Origin: Phycisphaeraceae bacterium
GTDB lineage: Bacteria > Planctomycetota > Phycisphaerae > Phycisphaerales > UBA1924
NCBI GenBank assembly: GCA_019636675.1
Contig: JAHBXC010000004.1
Coordinates: forward strand, 62,001-126,000
Length of the DNA: 64,000 nt
Direction of reading: 5' to 3'
How positions within the stretch are numbered: the first letter of the stretch is position 1; each line of letters begins with the position of its first letter. The notes beneath the pieces are model-generated. The model made no database searches and had not been told where the DNA came from. It was given only the letters and a program-made list of their open reading frames with translations. The position numbers were made by a program, and so were the translations under genes. Positions 33,201 to 44,283 of the stretch are shown in pieces.

Positions 33201-34578
33201 GGTCAACGCCGCTGGCAACATCACCTTCAACGGGCCCGACAGCACCACCGTCGAGACCTTCGCCATCCACTTCAACCAGCCGCGCATCTCGCCCTTCTTC
33301 GACGGGCTCAACTCCGGCGCCGGCCAGGTCTCGTGGAAGCAGTTCTCCGACCGCGCCGCCGTCACCTGGATCAACATCCAGGACAACTTCTCCCCCGCAG
33401 GGCCGATGACCTTCCAGGTCGTCATGTTCTTCGACGGGCGCATCGAGCTCAACTACCTCACCAACAACGGGCGTGACGGCATCGCCGGCCTCTCACCGGG
33501 CGGCGGCACGCCGGTCGGCTTCGCCGCGATCGATCTCTCCGCGATGAGCGACTGCGGCCCGCGCCCGCCATTCGCCGGCAACACCGCGTTCTCCACGCCC
33601 GCCAACACCGAGGTCGTCGTCCAGCTCCCCGTCAACGACGACGGGCTCCCCGGCGACGGGCTCTCCTACTTCGTCCAGTCGCTCCCGGCCAACGGGCGCC
33701 TCTTCGACTCCGCCAACGGGCTCATCACCGCCGTCCCCTACCAGCTCACCACCGACACCCTCACCTACCGCCCCAACTTCAACTACCTCGGCAACGACTC
33801 CTTCACCTACATGGCCGACGACGGCGGCACGCCCCCCGAGGGCGGCCCCTCCAACCTCGCAACCATCTCGTTCACCGTGGGCGGGCCCACCCCCGTCTAC
33901 GAGTTCAACTTCGACACCGATCCGGGTTGGACCACCCAGGGCCAGTGGGCCTTCGGCCAGCCCACCGGACAGGGCTCGCGAGGGCGCGACCCCACCTCCG
34001 GATACACCGGCCAGTTCGTCTACGGCTACAACCTCAACGGCGACTACACCAACAGCATGCCCGCCTACAACCTCACCTCCACCGCGCTCGATTGCTCCAA
34101 CTACTCCGGCGTCTCCGTCTCGTTCTGGCGCTGGCTCGGCGTCGAGTCCTCCACCTACGACAAGGCACGCTTCGAGGTCTCCAACAACGGCACGACCTGG
34201 AACATCCTCTGGGCAAACCCCACCACCTCCCTCAACGAGACCGCGTGGACCCAGCACACCTACGACATCTCCTCCATCGCTGACGGCCAGAGCACCGTCT
34301 ACCTCCGCTGGGTCATGGGCACCACCGACACCAGCGTCATCTACCACGGCTGGAACATCGACGACGTCGTCGTCTCGGCGATCGTCCCCCTGCCCAGCTG
34401 CACCGGCGACGCCAACGGCGACGGGGTCGTCAACTTCGCCGACCTCAACGTCGTCCTCTCCAACTTCGGCGCCACCGGCTTCGGCGTCCCCGGCGACCTC
34501 AACAACGACGACGTCGTCAACTTCGCCGACCTCAACGTCGTCCTCTCCAACTTCGGCGTCGGCTGCAACGACCGCTGA
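30205..34578 (+). CDS. Large secreted subtilase (S8) with Ig-like modules and dockerin-like end
   Basis: A 1457-residue exported serine protease. ATG 30205 has AGGAG 8-12 nt upstream and a signal peptide ending about AASTVSA. The subtilase triad is Asp273 (VMVYDGG), His305 (DHATHVAGTVAG) and Ser512 (CGTSMAAPTVAG), with the oxyanion Asn in WAAGNE. Then comes the jelly-roll domain that follows KP-43-type subtilases (ATLAWDDAPG ... LVNDLDLVVIDPNG), FnIII-like and cell-surface modules, an Ig-like repeat (DSFTYMADDGG), and at the C-terminus two dockerin-like Ca-binding repeats (GDANGDGVVNFADLNVVLSN and PGDLNNDDVVNFADLNVVLS). It probably degrades external protein. The pro-domain is the region of residues 30-240. 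Confidence 0.92.
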   Translation: MSQNPDSPNARHGSSWRSRTLAAALLACAGAASTVSAQVQWKAAVDDTFKVMSRAELASNAADIARKADSTRVVVSFDRPLLDSEKDALRAAGLRLHTFVGANSWIGTLEGGANANAIASRPALVNIREMSPAWKLHSTLAQGTPPEWTILDHIAAAEPAELADPADGKRDHLVAAYVAFHADIDIHDAGAAVLNAEGVEIRSFVKPINTVVVHAHLSQIRELAQRDEVMWIEPAEPTWTPLNNSNRERTQVNAVNAAPYGLTGAGVNVMVYDGGRIRNTHQTFRGDGASRAILGVNDNSSTSDHATHVAGTVAGRGDLSGNHRGMAPDALITSFGFQVPGGLQAGFLYTDPGDLVQDYTAAIQVHGAHLSNNSIGSNTAPNGFPCDWEGDYGLTSALIDEIARGSLGRNMIMIWAAGNERQGTARCGSTYRTTAPPGNAKNHITVGALNSNDDSVTGFTSWGPDDSGRMRPDISAPGCQNGVDPWGNPSDNGVTSSGSSADTTFNTKCGTSMAAPTVAGAVALILQDWRLNFSGEPDPDPSMVKVLLAHNAQDVAQPGPDNQTGYGSIRVKDTIDFMREGNIASESVSQGGSYSVLVFVEPGSPEFKATLAWDDAPGAAVALPMLVNDLDLVVIDPNGNRQYPWTLDFANPGANAVRNQPNTKDNIEQVFVANPTPGVWQVNIVGTNVPVGPQTFSLAASPLLINCSTAGLASLNSAVYQCGAELSLRVSDCDLNMDDGVNETVIVHVTSTSDPIGEMVVLTETGPLTADFRAMLPTSSVKSPGVLRTLDGDTITLTYIDADDGFGGTNVTVTATATVDCAPPVISNVAVASTGPFGATITFETSEPAVVTMSYGTACGGSTTAASPRNTTHSVSLSGLTDGTAYFFSLAATDDAGNASTNNNEGACFSFSTTDIPSYFAQQFTTALGLSDLQNLRLAFEPSPGNIDFYTGCAEEISSFDTNPEGGTPLALLTSNSIQVTLADNAKVRLYGVEYSSFWVNAAGNITFNGPDSTTVETFAIHFNQPRISPFFDGLNSGAGQVSWKQFSDRAAVTWINIQDNFSPAGPMTFQVVMFFDGRIELNYLTNNGRDGIAGLSPGGGTPVGFAAIDLSAMSDCGPRPPFAGNTAFSTPANTEVVVQLPVNDDGLPGDGLSYFVQSLPANGRLFDSANGLITAVPYQLTTDTLTYRPNFNYLGNDSFTYMADDGGTPPEGGPSNLATISFTVGGPTPVYEFNFDTDPGWTTQGQWAFGQPTGQGSRGRDPTSGYTGQFVYGYNLNGDYTNSMPAYNLTSTALDCSNYSGVSVSFWRWLGVESSTYDKARFEVSNNGTTWNILWANPTTSLNETAWTQHTYDISSIADGQSTVYLRWVMGTTDTSVIYHGWNIDDVVVSAIVPLPSCTGDANGDGVVNFADLNVVLSNFGATGFGVPGDLNNDDVVNFADLNVVLSNFGVGCNDR

Positions 34579-34618
34579 TCCGCTGACCACGCTCCGATAA
34601 TCCACCAAACACCCAGGA

Positions 34619-34650
34619 TGCCCGGCCCGCAAGGCCGGGCATTTTCCTTT
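34619..34650 (+). terminator. Intrinsic terminator after the subtilase gene
   Basis: A perfect 9-bp GC-rich stem TGCCCGGCC / GGCCGGGCA with a CGCAA loop, followed by TTTTCCTTT, 40 nt beyond the stop. It is the best intrinsic terminator in the window. Confidence 0.85.
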
Positions 34651-34741
34651 CATTCCCCGGGTACCCCCTTGCTCTCCCGGCCGGGCACGGCATGATGGTG
34701 ATGCGTCCGGACGACGCACGAAGCCACCGGAGAGAGTTCGC

Positions 34742-37264
34742 ATGCGTCACACCGCTCGCGCGGCCTTTGTTCTCACCTGCCTCGCGCTCGCGACCGCCGC
34801 CGTCTCGCCGCCAGCCACCGGCGCAGTCGAGACCACATCCGATCAGGCCGTCGTTCGCCTTCCGGCGCCCCCCGCGATCGCCGCCGGATCCTTCACGCTC
34901 TTCGCATGGCTGCATCGCGACCCCGACGACGGGCCCGCCACGCGCTCAATCCTCGATGTGCCCGGCGCCTTCTCGCTCGCCGTCTCGCCCGATGGCGATG
35001 TCCTCGCCACGCTGTCCCGAGCCAGCGGCTCGCCGCTGCAGATCGCGCTCGTCGCACCCGACGCCCTCCCGCGAGGCGAGTGGGCGCTCGTCACACTCAC
35101 GCTCGACAGCAACGGCGTCGCGTTCCTGTCCGTCGAATCGGACACACGCGGTTTCGTCCAGAACACCAGCGCTCCCTCCGGGCCCTTCGCCGCCGGCCCC
35201 GCGACGGGCGACTTCACGCTCGGCGCGACCGGCGCGACGCCCTCGATGCGAGGCGTCTTCGGCCTCGTCGCCGTGCGCAACCACTCGGTCACCACCGGCG
35301 ACGCGCGCGCCGTGTTCGCCAGCCGCGACCACTTCGCGCCGTACAACCTCGACACCTCGCTCCACGCCGGGAATATGAACGGCATCGACGGCGTGCGCTG
35401 GATGATCAACCACGCCATCACCGCCCAGCCCCACGACGGCGCAGGAGCGACCGCTTCGCAGTCGCAGCGCGCCGCCGAGGTCGACAAGCCCGCTCGCGCG
35501 ACCGACTTCCATGTCTTCTCACGAGACACCTCCATCCAGCCCACATCCCTCCGTGTCGTGAGACTCGTCAACGCCTGCGAGGGCATGCTGTACCGCTCGC
35601 CCTTCGAACAGCCCGTCCAGTCCGCCGGCTTCTTTCTCCGCACGCTCCCCTCGGTCACCGCCGCGTTCCCCGACAGCGACGAAGTGCACGGGGTGTCCCC
35701 GGCGCTCCGAATCCTCGCAGAGCACAGGCCGCCCGCCCAGCCGACACGCGTCTTCGTCAGCGGCAACAGCCGCGGCGTGCGACTGTGGGACATCCTCGGT
35801 GGCGTCGGCAACTTCGGTCACGGCTATGTCGAAGCCCTGCGCGAGCACGCATCGGGGATCGCGTTCCGCCCGGCCTTCCTGATCCGCGACTCGCCCACCT
35901 TCGCGATCCGATCAACCGGCTCCGACGGGTACCGGTTCTCCGGCTCCGTCGGGTCGGCGCACACCTCCAACTTTTCCCGCTTCTTCACCGCGAGCGTCTA
36001 CAGCACCGGACTCGGACCCGGTGGCGGCGTGCTCCTCAACAGCACCAACCCCGGCACCCGATATTCCCTCCGATCGGGCCACGAGCCCGGCTCACGCTTC
36101 ACCGACGACGCCCCGATCACGCTCGTCGCGTTCGTCCTCGCGTACCCGGGTTCCTCCGACGCGAGCTTCTCGTACGACACCGGCAGCAGCCAGTCCGCCC
36201 CCGGCGCGCAGGAGTTTCTCGCCACGGTGCCGCTCGACACCGCGCGGACGCAGACTCCCGCCGTCGTCGTGCAGCGCATCAACAACGGGGAAATCGTGTT
36301 CGCGGGCAACCTCGGCGCAGGCCCCGCCCCGGCGCTCGTCGGCGACGCGTTCTTCTTCCCGACCACCAGCTCGGGATACACGATCTCGGTCGCCAGCGCG
36401 ATCGACTACGACCAGCCAAGCGACACGACCCGCGTCACCTTCGAACACCCCTTCGACCGCGCGCCCGACGCCGGGTCGCAGGCGCTGTACGGCCCCTACG
36501 AGATCCGACGCTTCGAGCACCACGCCCCGCCCGCCGCATCGCCCGACGCGTCGTGGCGCGGGCTCGAGGTGCGCCCGTCAGGCGTGCGAGGGCCGGTGGC
36601 CCTCTTTGGCTACGAGGCGTATCGCACCGATGTCCCGGGCTATATCTTCGCGTCGGTCGGCTGGGGCGGCAACGGCTACGGCGCCCAGGTCTCGCAGTGC
36701 TTCTCGGGCGCGGTCCCGCAATGGATGTCGCTCGCGGCCCCTGACATCTGGCTCATGCACCTCGCGACGCAGAACTCGACCCTCGAGTCGATGGCCGAGT
36801 TCACCGCGATGCTGCGCTCGGCGCACCCGGATGTCCAGATCGCGTGGATCGGCGACATCGTGCACGACACGGGCACGCTCGAGAACTGGCACCGCTATGT
36901 GCTCGAGAACGCACGCGCGAACGCCGTGCCGGGCGTCACGCTTCTCCGTCGCGACGACATGGGCTCGATGCCAGACCAGTATGTCGACGGCTTCAGGATC
37001 GACGGCACGCACTTCACGCAGCGAGGCAACACCAGGATCGCCCTCGCCGCCCTCGACATGCTCCGCGCCGCCGCCCGCTGGCCCGGCGACGCGAACAACG
37101 ACGGGATCGTCAGCTTCGCCGACATCAACGCCGTGCTCTCCAACTTCGGCGCCGCCGGCCCTGCCGACGGATCGCTCCCCGGCGATGTCACCCTCGACGG
37201 CGAGGTCAACTTCGCCGACATCAACGCCGTGCTCTCCAACTTCGGCACATCCGCGCACGACTGA
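34742..37264 (+). CDS. Secreted LamG-like / SGNH-hydrolase-like protein with dockerin-like end
   Basis: An 840-residue exported protein. ATG 34742 follows GGAGAG (8-13 nt upstream) and a signal peptide ending about PPATGA. Residues 30-200 look like a LamG/concanavalin-type jelly roll ([34 protein letters not shown]). A long central beta region is unassigned. Residues about 620-775 resemble an SGNH/GDSL esterase: [38 protein letters not shown] and the catalytic-dyad style [10 protein letters not shown] (Asp754, His757). The classic N-terminal GDS serine is not obvious, so activity is uncertain. The end is a pair of dockerin-like repeats ([40 protein letters not shown]). Target is probably a polysaccharide. 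Confidence 0.8.
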   Translation: MRHTARAAFVLTCLALATAAVSPPATGAVETTSDQAVVRLPAPPAIAAGSFTLFAWLHRDPDDGPATRSILDVPGAFSLAVSPDGDVLATLSRASGSPLQIALVAPDALPRGEWALVTLTLDSNGVAFLSVESDTRGFVQNTSAPSGPFAAGPATGDFTLGATGATPSMRGVFGLVAVRNHSVTTGDARAVFASRDHFAPYNLDTSLHAGNMNGIDGVRWMINHAITAQPHDGAGATASQSQRAAEVDKPARATDFHVFSRDTSIQPTSLRVVRLVNACEGMLYRSPFEQPVQSAGFFLRTLPSVTAAFPDSDEVHGVSPALRILAEHRPPAQPTRVFVSGNSRGVRLWDILGGVGNFGHGYVEALREHASGIAFRPAFLIRDSPTFAIRSTGSDGYRFSGSVGSAHTSNFSRFFTASVYSTGLGPGGGVLLNSTNPGTRYSLRSGHEPGSRFTDDAPITLVAFVLAYPGSSDASFSYDTGSSQSAPGAQEFLATVPLDTARTQTPAVVVQRINNGEIVFAGNLGAGPAPALVGDAFFFPTTSSGYTISVASAIDYDQPSDTTRVTFEHPFDRAPDAGSQALYGPYEIRRFEHHAPPAASPDASWRGLEVRPSGVRGPVALFGYEAYRTDVPGYIFASVGWGGNGYGAQVSQCFSGAVPQWMSLAAPDIWLMHLATQNSTLESMAEFTAMLRSAHPDVQIAWIGDIVHDTGTLENWHRYVLENARANAVPGVTLLRRDDMGSMPDQYVDGFRIDGTHFTQRGNTRIALAALDMLRAAARWPGDANNDGIVSFADINAVLSNFGAAGPADGSLPGDVTLDGEVNFADINAVLSNFGTSAHD

Positions 37265-37280
37265 GCCGCGAACCCCGGGC

Positions 37281-37679
37281 ATGCCCCGTCGCGACGCCCT
37301 CCCGACCAAGCCCTGCGCGCACTGCGGACGCGTCATCACCTGGCGCAAGAAATGGGAGCGCGACTGGGAGAGCGTCAGGCACTGCTCAGACGCCTGCAGA
37401 CGCGCCTCGCGCTCCGAGGCGTCCGGAGAAGCCCGCGAGTCGCTCGAACGCGCCGTGCTCGAGCTGCTCCGCTCGCGCCCGCGCGACGCCAGCGCCTGCC
37501 CCTCGGAGATCGCGCGACTGGCCGCCGGCCCCGACGATTGGCGCACGATGATGGAGCCGGTCCGCCGGGCAGCGCGCCGCCTCGTCGCCGAGGGACTCGT
37601 GGAGATCACCCAGGGCGGGCGCGTCGTCGACGCGTCACGCGCGCGAGGGCCGATCCGGATCCGCCTCGCCCGCCGGTGA
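37281..37679 (+). CDS. DUF2256-DUF3253 fusion protein
   Basis: A 132-residue protein made of two small known domains. Residues 8-45 are DUF2256, a four-cysteine zinc-ribbon-like motif ([20 protein letters not shown] then HCSDACRR). Residues 55-130 are DUF3253, a winged-helix-like domain ([48 protein letters not shown]). Both domains are of unknown function and often appear together; nucleic-acid binding is inferred from the zinc motif and winged helix. The ATG is 16 nt after the previous stop. The gene runs 45 nt into the convergent mnhG (37635-37679), so the two mRNAs overlap in antisense. Confidence 0.85.
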   Translation: MPRRDALPTKPCAHCGRVITWRKKWERDWESVRHCSDACRRASRSEASGEARESLERAVLELLRSRPRDASACPSEIARLAAGPDDWRTMMEPVRRAARRLVAEGLVEITQGGRVVDASRARGPIRIRLARR

Positions 37680-38051
37680 CGCGCCCGGCGCAGCGTCGCC
37701 CGCCGCGTCCTTCGTCCTGGCGTTGTGCGCGTCGAGGTCTTCGCGGATCGTGCGCTCCCAGAGCGGCATGTTCGCCGCGAAGCCGGCCCGGGCGATCAGG
37801 TGCGACGCGACCGGCGCCGTCAGGAAGAAGAACGCGACGATCAGCAGCGCGTGCACCGCGACCGCCAGACTCTGGAAGTGGATCGCCACGCCGATCACGA
37901 TGCAGGCCACCCCGAGCGTGCCCGCCTTGGTGGCCGCCTGCATGCGCATGTACGCGTCGGGCATGCGCAGCACGCCGATGCCTGCGAGCATGCTGAAGCC
38001 CACGCCCAGCAGCACGAGACCCACGACCAGTCCGCCCTGGATGCCGGTCAT
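37635..38051 (-). CDS. mnhG: Mrp Na+/H+ antiporter subunit G
   Basis: 138-residue membrane subunit of the Mrp complex. Three helices: [36 protein letters not shown] (with the conserved RMPDxYxRMQAATK wording), [12 protein letters not shown] and [23 protein letters not shown] hydrophilic tail of about 40 residues ends in overlap with the convergent DUF2256-DUF3253 gene. ATG overlaps the mnhF stop (ATGA). Last gene of the seven-gene operon. Confidence 0.93.
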   Translation of the reverse strand: MTGIQGGLVVGLVLLGVGFSMLAGIGVLRMPDAYMRMQAATKAGTLGVACIVIGVAIHFQSLAVAVHALLIVAFFFLTAPVASHLIARAGFAANMPLWERTIREDLDAHNARTKDAAGDAAPGASPAGEADPDRPSRA

Positions 38052-38413
38052 GAGTCGTGGCTCCACACGCCGCGCACGCGCCGGTCGAGGTACAACGCGA
38101 ACGCCACCGTGCCCAGGAAGAGCACGAGCGCCATCACGATCCCAACCGACAGCAGCGCCGGGATGTCGCTCAGCACCGCGAAGGCGCAGATCATCGCGAC
38201 CGCGAAGTTGCCCATCAGGTCGAGCGCCACGACGCGGTCCGGCAGCGAGGGCCCGGCCATGAGCCGGATCATCGCGCAGATCAGACCAACGCTCAGCGCC
38301 GCGCCCGCCAGCGTGAAGAGGATCTTCACGCTCGGCGAGAGCCGCGACGCAGCCTCGACCGCCTCCATCGGCACGACCGCGCCCTCGCCAACCATCGTCG
38401 CCAGCAGCATCAT
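38048..38413 (-). CDS. mnhF: Mrp Na+/H+ antiporter subunit F
   Basis: 121-residue subunit with three membrane helices; the family core is LMAGPSLPDRVVALDLMGNFAVAMICAFAVLSD, with the GPxxxDRVVALD motif of MnhF/PhaF. The N-terminus (about 35 residues) is longer than usual. There are two possible ATGs in a row at 38413 and 38410; the first overlaps the mnhE stop by 4 nt, matching every other junction in the operon. Confidence 0.92.
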   Translation of the reverse strand: MMLLATMVGEGAVVPMEAVEAASRLSPSVKILFTLAGAALSVGLICAMIRLMAGPSLPDRVVALDLMGNFAVAMICAFAVLSDIPALLSVGIVMALVLFLGTVAFALYLDRRVRGVWSHDS

Positions 38414-38889
38414 CGCGTCACCTCCAGAAGGCGTCTGAGGAACCCGTCGTGGATCTCGCGGCGCACCGCGTCGGGGTTCGGGGCGTGCATGCAGTGCACG
38501 AGCATCGCGCGCCGGTCCGGAGACACGTCGAGACTCAGCGTCCCCGGGGTCAGCGTGATCACGTTCGACAGCACGGTGATCTCGGCGTCGGTCATCCCCT
38601 CCTCCAGCGGCAGGATGATCAGCGCCGGGGACAGTCGCTTCAGCGGCGAGATCGTCCACCACGCCACCAGCACGTTCGCCCTCGCCAGCTCGTAGAACAG
38701 GTAGAAAATGAACCCGAGCACGCCGAACACGCGCTTCGAATAGCTGTCCCGCTTGTCGATCGGAGACGCGATCAGCAGCACGAAGAACCCGATCACGAAG
38801 CCCACGCCCACGTTCGCCGGCGTGAACGGACCGATCGTCGACGCCCACAGCAGCGCCAGCAGCAGGTTCATCAACAGACGCTGGATCAT
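38410..38889 (-). CDS. mnhE: Mrp Na+/H+ antiporter subunit E
   Basis: 159-residue subunit with two N-terminal helices (MNLLLALLWAS; VGVGFVIGFFVLLIAS) and a helix in FYLFYELARANVLVAWW. Then the conserved cytoplasmic part: PALIILPLEEGMTDAEITVLSN, VITLTPGTLSLDVSPD and LLVHCMH-type wording. Length and motifs are standard. Coupled by 4-nt overlaps on both sides. Confidence 0.93.
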   Translation of the reverse strand: MIQRLLMNLLLALLWASTIGPFTPANVGVGFVIGFFVLLIASPIDKRDSYSKRVFGVLGFIFYLFYELARANVLVAWWTISPLKRLSPALIILPLEEGMTDAEITVLSNVITLTPGTLSLDVSPDRRAMLVHCMHAPNPDAVRREIHDGFLRRLLEVTR

Positions 38890-40535
38890 GGCTCGTCACC
38901 CCCGTCGACGCCCCGGACAACGCCCACGGGCTCGGCGCCCGGCAGCTTTGTCGTCGTGCGCCCGAGCACAGCGTCGCGGTACGCACTCGTGTCGAGGAGC
39001 TGGATCGCGGAGCGCTCGGCGAGCGTGTACACACTGCCAGCGCCGGCGCCGATCGCCAGCGTGATCAGCGCCATCCCCACGATCGACGCGTACATCAGGG
39101 CCATGCGCCGGCGCGTCGGGCGCTCGCGGCTGCGCGTCGCGCCCTCTTCGTGCGGGTCCGCCTTCCAGAACGCCTCCGCCCAGATCTTCGTCATCGAGAA
39201 CAGCGTCAGCAGACTGACGCCCAGCGAGACCGCGACCAGCCACCACTGGCGCGCCTCGAGCCCGCCTCGCACCAGCGTGAACTTCGCCCAGAACCCCGAC
39301 AGCGCCGGGATGCCCGCCAGCGACAGCGCCGACACGAGGAACCACACGCCCAGCCACGGGCGCTCGCGGTAGAGCCCGCCGATGCGCGCCAGCTCGCCCG
39401 TGCCCTTGACCTTCTGGATCACGCCGGCGACGAAGAACAGGTTCGTCTTCACGATGATGTGGTGCAGGATGTAGAACACCGAGCCGGTGAGCGACACGAC
39501 CGCGGCAGTGCGCATCGCCGCGACCGCCGCCTCGGGGGCGCCGGCCTCCGCCAGGCGCGTCGCCTCGGCGCTGGCGACCAGCGCCACGCCAAGCCCCATG
39601 AGCATGTAGCCGATCTGGCTGATGATGTGGAACGAGAGGATCCGGCGCACCTCGTGCTGCACCGCCGCCCCGAGCACGCCGGTCGCCATCGTCAGCCCGG
39701 CCAGCCACATCAGCAGCTCGCCCGTGAACGACGGCTCCTGCACGAACACCAGCGTGAAGGCGCGGATGATCGCGTAGACGCCCACCTTCGTCAGCAGCCC
39801 GGCGAACAGCGCCGAAACCGCCGGGGGGGGCGTGTGATAGCTCGCCGGCAGCCAGAAGAAGAACGGGAAGATCGCCGCCTTGATGCCGAACGCCACCAGG
39901 AACAGCATCGAGAACGCCGTGATGAGCCGGGGGTTCTCCGCTTCCGCCAGCGTCTCGGCCAGGTCGGCGAGGTTCAGCGTCCCGGCGACTCCGTACAGCA
40001 GCCCCGTCGCCGCCAGGAAGATCGTCGACGAGAGCAGGTTCAGCGTGACGTACTTGATCGCGCCCTCGAGCTGCCCCCGCCCGCCCCCGAGCGTCAGGAG
40101 CACGAACGAGGACATCAGCAGCACCTCGAACCACACATAGATGTTGAACAGGTCCGCGCTCAGGAACGCGCCCGCGACGCCGGCCAGCAACGCCTGCACC
40201 AGCGCGTGATAGCCGTACTTCTCGAGCCGCTCGTCGATCGAGCCCAGCGAGTACACCACCGTCGCCAGGCCCACGATCGCGCCCAGCGACACCATGATCG
40301 CCGAGAGGATGTCGGCCACCAGCGAGATCCCGAAGGGCGGGCCCCACCCCCCGACCCGCGTGACCAGCACCCCGCCCTCACGCACGCTCCACAGCAGCAT
40401 CAGGCAGCACACCAGCGACGCGACCGAACAGGTCAACGCGATCACGCGCTGCACGCGCACCGCCTTCCACGCGACCGTGCACAGCACGGCGCCCAGCAGC
40501 GGGATCACGATGGGGCTCACCAGCAGCGCGTTCAT
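38886..40535 (-). CDS. mnhD: Mrp Na+/H+ antiporter subunit D (proton-translocating, NuoN-like)
   Basis: 549-residue, about 14-helix antiporter subunit homologous to complex I NuoL/M/N. Ion-path hallmarks are present: the SLGSIDERLEKYGYHALVQA and FNIYVWFEVLLMSSFVLLTL segments (with the key Glu in WFE), GIKAAIFPFFFWLPASYHTPPPAVSAL (Lys and the HxxPP motif) and SFHIISQIGYMLMGLG. One of the two large subunits believed to carry H+. Coupled by 4-nt overlaps to mnhC and mnhE. Confidence 0.95.
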   Translation of the reverse strand: MNALLVSPIVIPLLGAVLCTVAWKAVRVQRVIALTCSVASLVCCLMLLWSVREGGVLVTRVGGWGPPFGISLVADILSAIMVSLGAIVGLATVVYSLGSIDERLEKYGYHALVQALLAGVAGAFLSADLFNIYVWFEVLLMSSFVLLTLGGGRGQLEGAIKYVTLNLLSSTIFLAATGLLYGVAGTLNLADLAETLAEAENPRLITAFSMLFLVAFGIKAAIFPFFFWLPASYHTPPPAVSALFAGLLTKVGVYAIIRAFTLVFVQEPSFTGELLMWLAGLTMATGVLGAAVQHEVRRILSFHIISQIGYMLMGLGVALVASAEATRLAEAGAPEAAVAAMRTAAVVSLTGSVFYILHHIIVKTNLFFVAGVIQKVKGTGELARIGGLYRERPWLGVWFLVSALSLAGIPALSGFWAKFTLVRGGLEARQWWLVAVSLGVSLLTLFSMTKIWAEAFWKADPHEEGATRSRERPTRRRMALMYASIVGMALITLAIGAGAGSVYTLAERSAIQLLDTSAYRDAVLGRTTTKLPGAEPVGVVRGVDGGDEP

Positions 40536-40879
40536 CGGTCGGTGGTCCTCAGCGAGTCCAGGTCGTCCGTGCGTGCCTCGTCGAAGGTCCGGCGCAGCAG
40601 CACGATCGTGTACGACACGATCGCGAAGCTGATCACAATCGCCGTCAGGATGAGCGCGAGGGGCAGCGGGTCGGTGTAGGGCGACTCGGGCTGGGTCTCC
40701 CCCACGCGCGTGAGGGGCGAGCCGCCCGGGATGATCCGCGACGACCCGAAGATCAGCAGGTTCGCGGCGTGCCCGACGAGCACGAGCCCGATCACCAGCT
40801 TCATCGCGCTGCGCCGGAGCATCATGTAGATGCCCGCCGCGAACAGCGCGCCGACCGCGATCGCGAGGAGTGGTGTCAT
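40532..40879 (-). CDS. mnhC: Mrp Na+/H+ antiporter subunit C (NuoK-like)
   Basis: 115-residue, three-helix subunit homologous to Nuo[43 protein letters not shown], then [25 protein letters not shown]. The [13 protein letters not shown] part is the NuoK/MnhC signature. A cytoplasmic tail of about 20 residues follows. Start and stop both overlap neighbours by 4 nt. Confidence 0.95.
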   Translation of the reverse strand: MTPLLAIAVGALFAAGIYMMLRRSAMKLVIGLVLVGHAANLLIFGSSRIIPGGSPLTRVGETQPESPYTDPLPLALILTAIVISFAIVSYTIVLLRRTFDEARTDDLDSLRTTDR

Positions 40880-41312
40880 CCCGCCGCCTCCTCTTCGAGC
40901 GTGAGAACCATCAGCAGCGTCACGCCCAGCACCGTGAAATAGACGCCCAGATCAAAGAACAGGGGCGTCCCGAGCTTGATCTCGCCGATCCCGGGGGCCT
41001 CGAACGACACCCACATGCCCTGCATGAACGCCATGGACAGGCCGGTGAACGCCCCGTACACCAGCGAGTACAACCCGCTCACCGTCGCCAGCAGCAGGCC
41101 GAGCCCGATCAGCAGGATCGGGTCGATGCGCAGCAGCTTGCGCGTCGTGGCCGCGTCGTACGCCATCGAGTACAGCGCGAACGCCGACGCCGCCATCAGA
41201 CCACCCACGAACCCGCCCCCGGGCAGGTTGTGCCCGTTGAGCGTCACCACCACCGAGAACAGCAGCAGCAGCGGGAAGATCAGACGCGTCGCGGTCATGA
41301 GGATGATGGAGT

Positions 41313-41316
<4 letters not shown>
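40876..41316 (-). CDS. mnhB: Mrp Na+/H+ antiporter subunit B
   Basis: 146-residue, four-helix subunit with the MnhB_C signature: [40 protein letters not shown] (the GHNxPGGGFxGGL motif is diagnostic) and [20 protein letters not shown]. Coupled to mnhA and mnhC by 4-nt overlaps. Confidence 0.95.
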
Positions 41317-43661
<2,345 letters not shown>

Positions 43662-43815
43662 GGTCGTCCTGCAATACTCCTCTTCACGCGACCGGCATGG
43701 GGCGACAGCCGCGGCGGGACCGCGCATCCTCTGCGCGGCCTCGCCGAGCGACTCTCTCATGCGTCGGCGTGGTCGATAGGGTAGGCATTCCCGCCCGTCC
43801 GTGGGACCGGCGCGC

Positions 43816-44283
43816 TCACCGATCGGCGAAGTCCCCCCGGACAAGCCCGGCGCCGCGCGCGCGGTCCGCCCCTTCGAACACCGACCTCTCCACCCTCGAC
43901 CAGTACCGCGAGAACCGCTTCAGGTCGGGAACGCGCGACCCCGGCCCCACCAACCCCTCGTCCTCGACCACCTCCACCACGAACTCCCGGCGCAGCGCCT
44001 CGATCTGCCGCGCGATCCGCGGCGAGGGGCACGCCGTCGTCACGATCACCCCGGCCCCGGCCTCTCGCGCGAACGAGGAGACCGCCTCCACCACCCTCCC
44101 CCTCCGGATCGTCACAGGAAGCTCCAGCGCGCACTCGTAGAGGAACACCAGCCGCTTCAGACTCAGCCCCTCCGATTCGATCCACTCCTCGTCGAACACG
44201 AACACCCCGGGCCAGCCCGGACGCAGCGCCGGCGAGGTCGCCCGCATCGCGTAGTCGTGCACCCATGCCACGCGTTCAGCCAC
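43816..44283 (-). CDS. Photolyase/cryptochrome N-terminal (alpha/beta antenna) domain as a separate protein
   Basis: 155 residues resembling only the N-terminal Rossmann-like domain of DNA photolyases: VAWVHDYAMRATSPALR in place of the usual VWFRRDLRLxDNPAL, GVFVFDEEWI, LKRLVFLYECALEL, RGRVVEAVSSFAREAGAGVIVTT, RQIEALRREF and the closing FSRYWSRVE. The family's RRDLR arginine pair is replaced, so chromophore binding may differ. It follows the FAD-domain gene with an 8-nt overlap, in the reverse order to a normal fused photolyase. A two-chain flavoprotein formed by both products is inferred. The start ATG (44283) is fixed by the overlap. Confidence 0.68.
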   Translation of the reverse strand: MAERVAWVHDYAMRATSPALRPGWPGVFVFDEEWIESEGLSLKRLVFLYECALELPVTIRRGRVVEAVSSFAREAGAGVIVTTACPSPRIARQIEALRREFVVEVVEDEGLVGPGSRVPDLKRFSRYWSRVERSVFEGADRARGAGLVRGDFADR

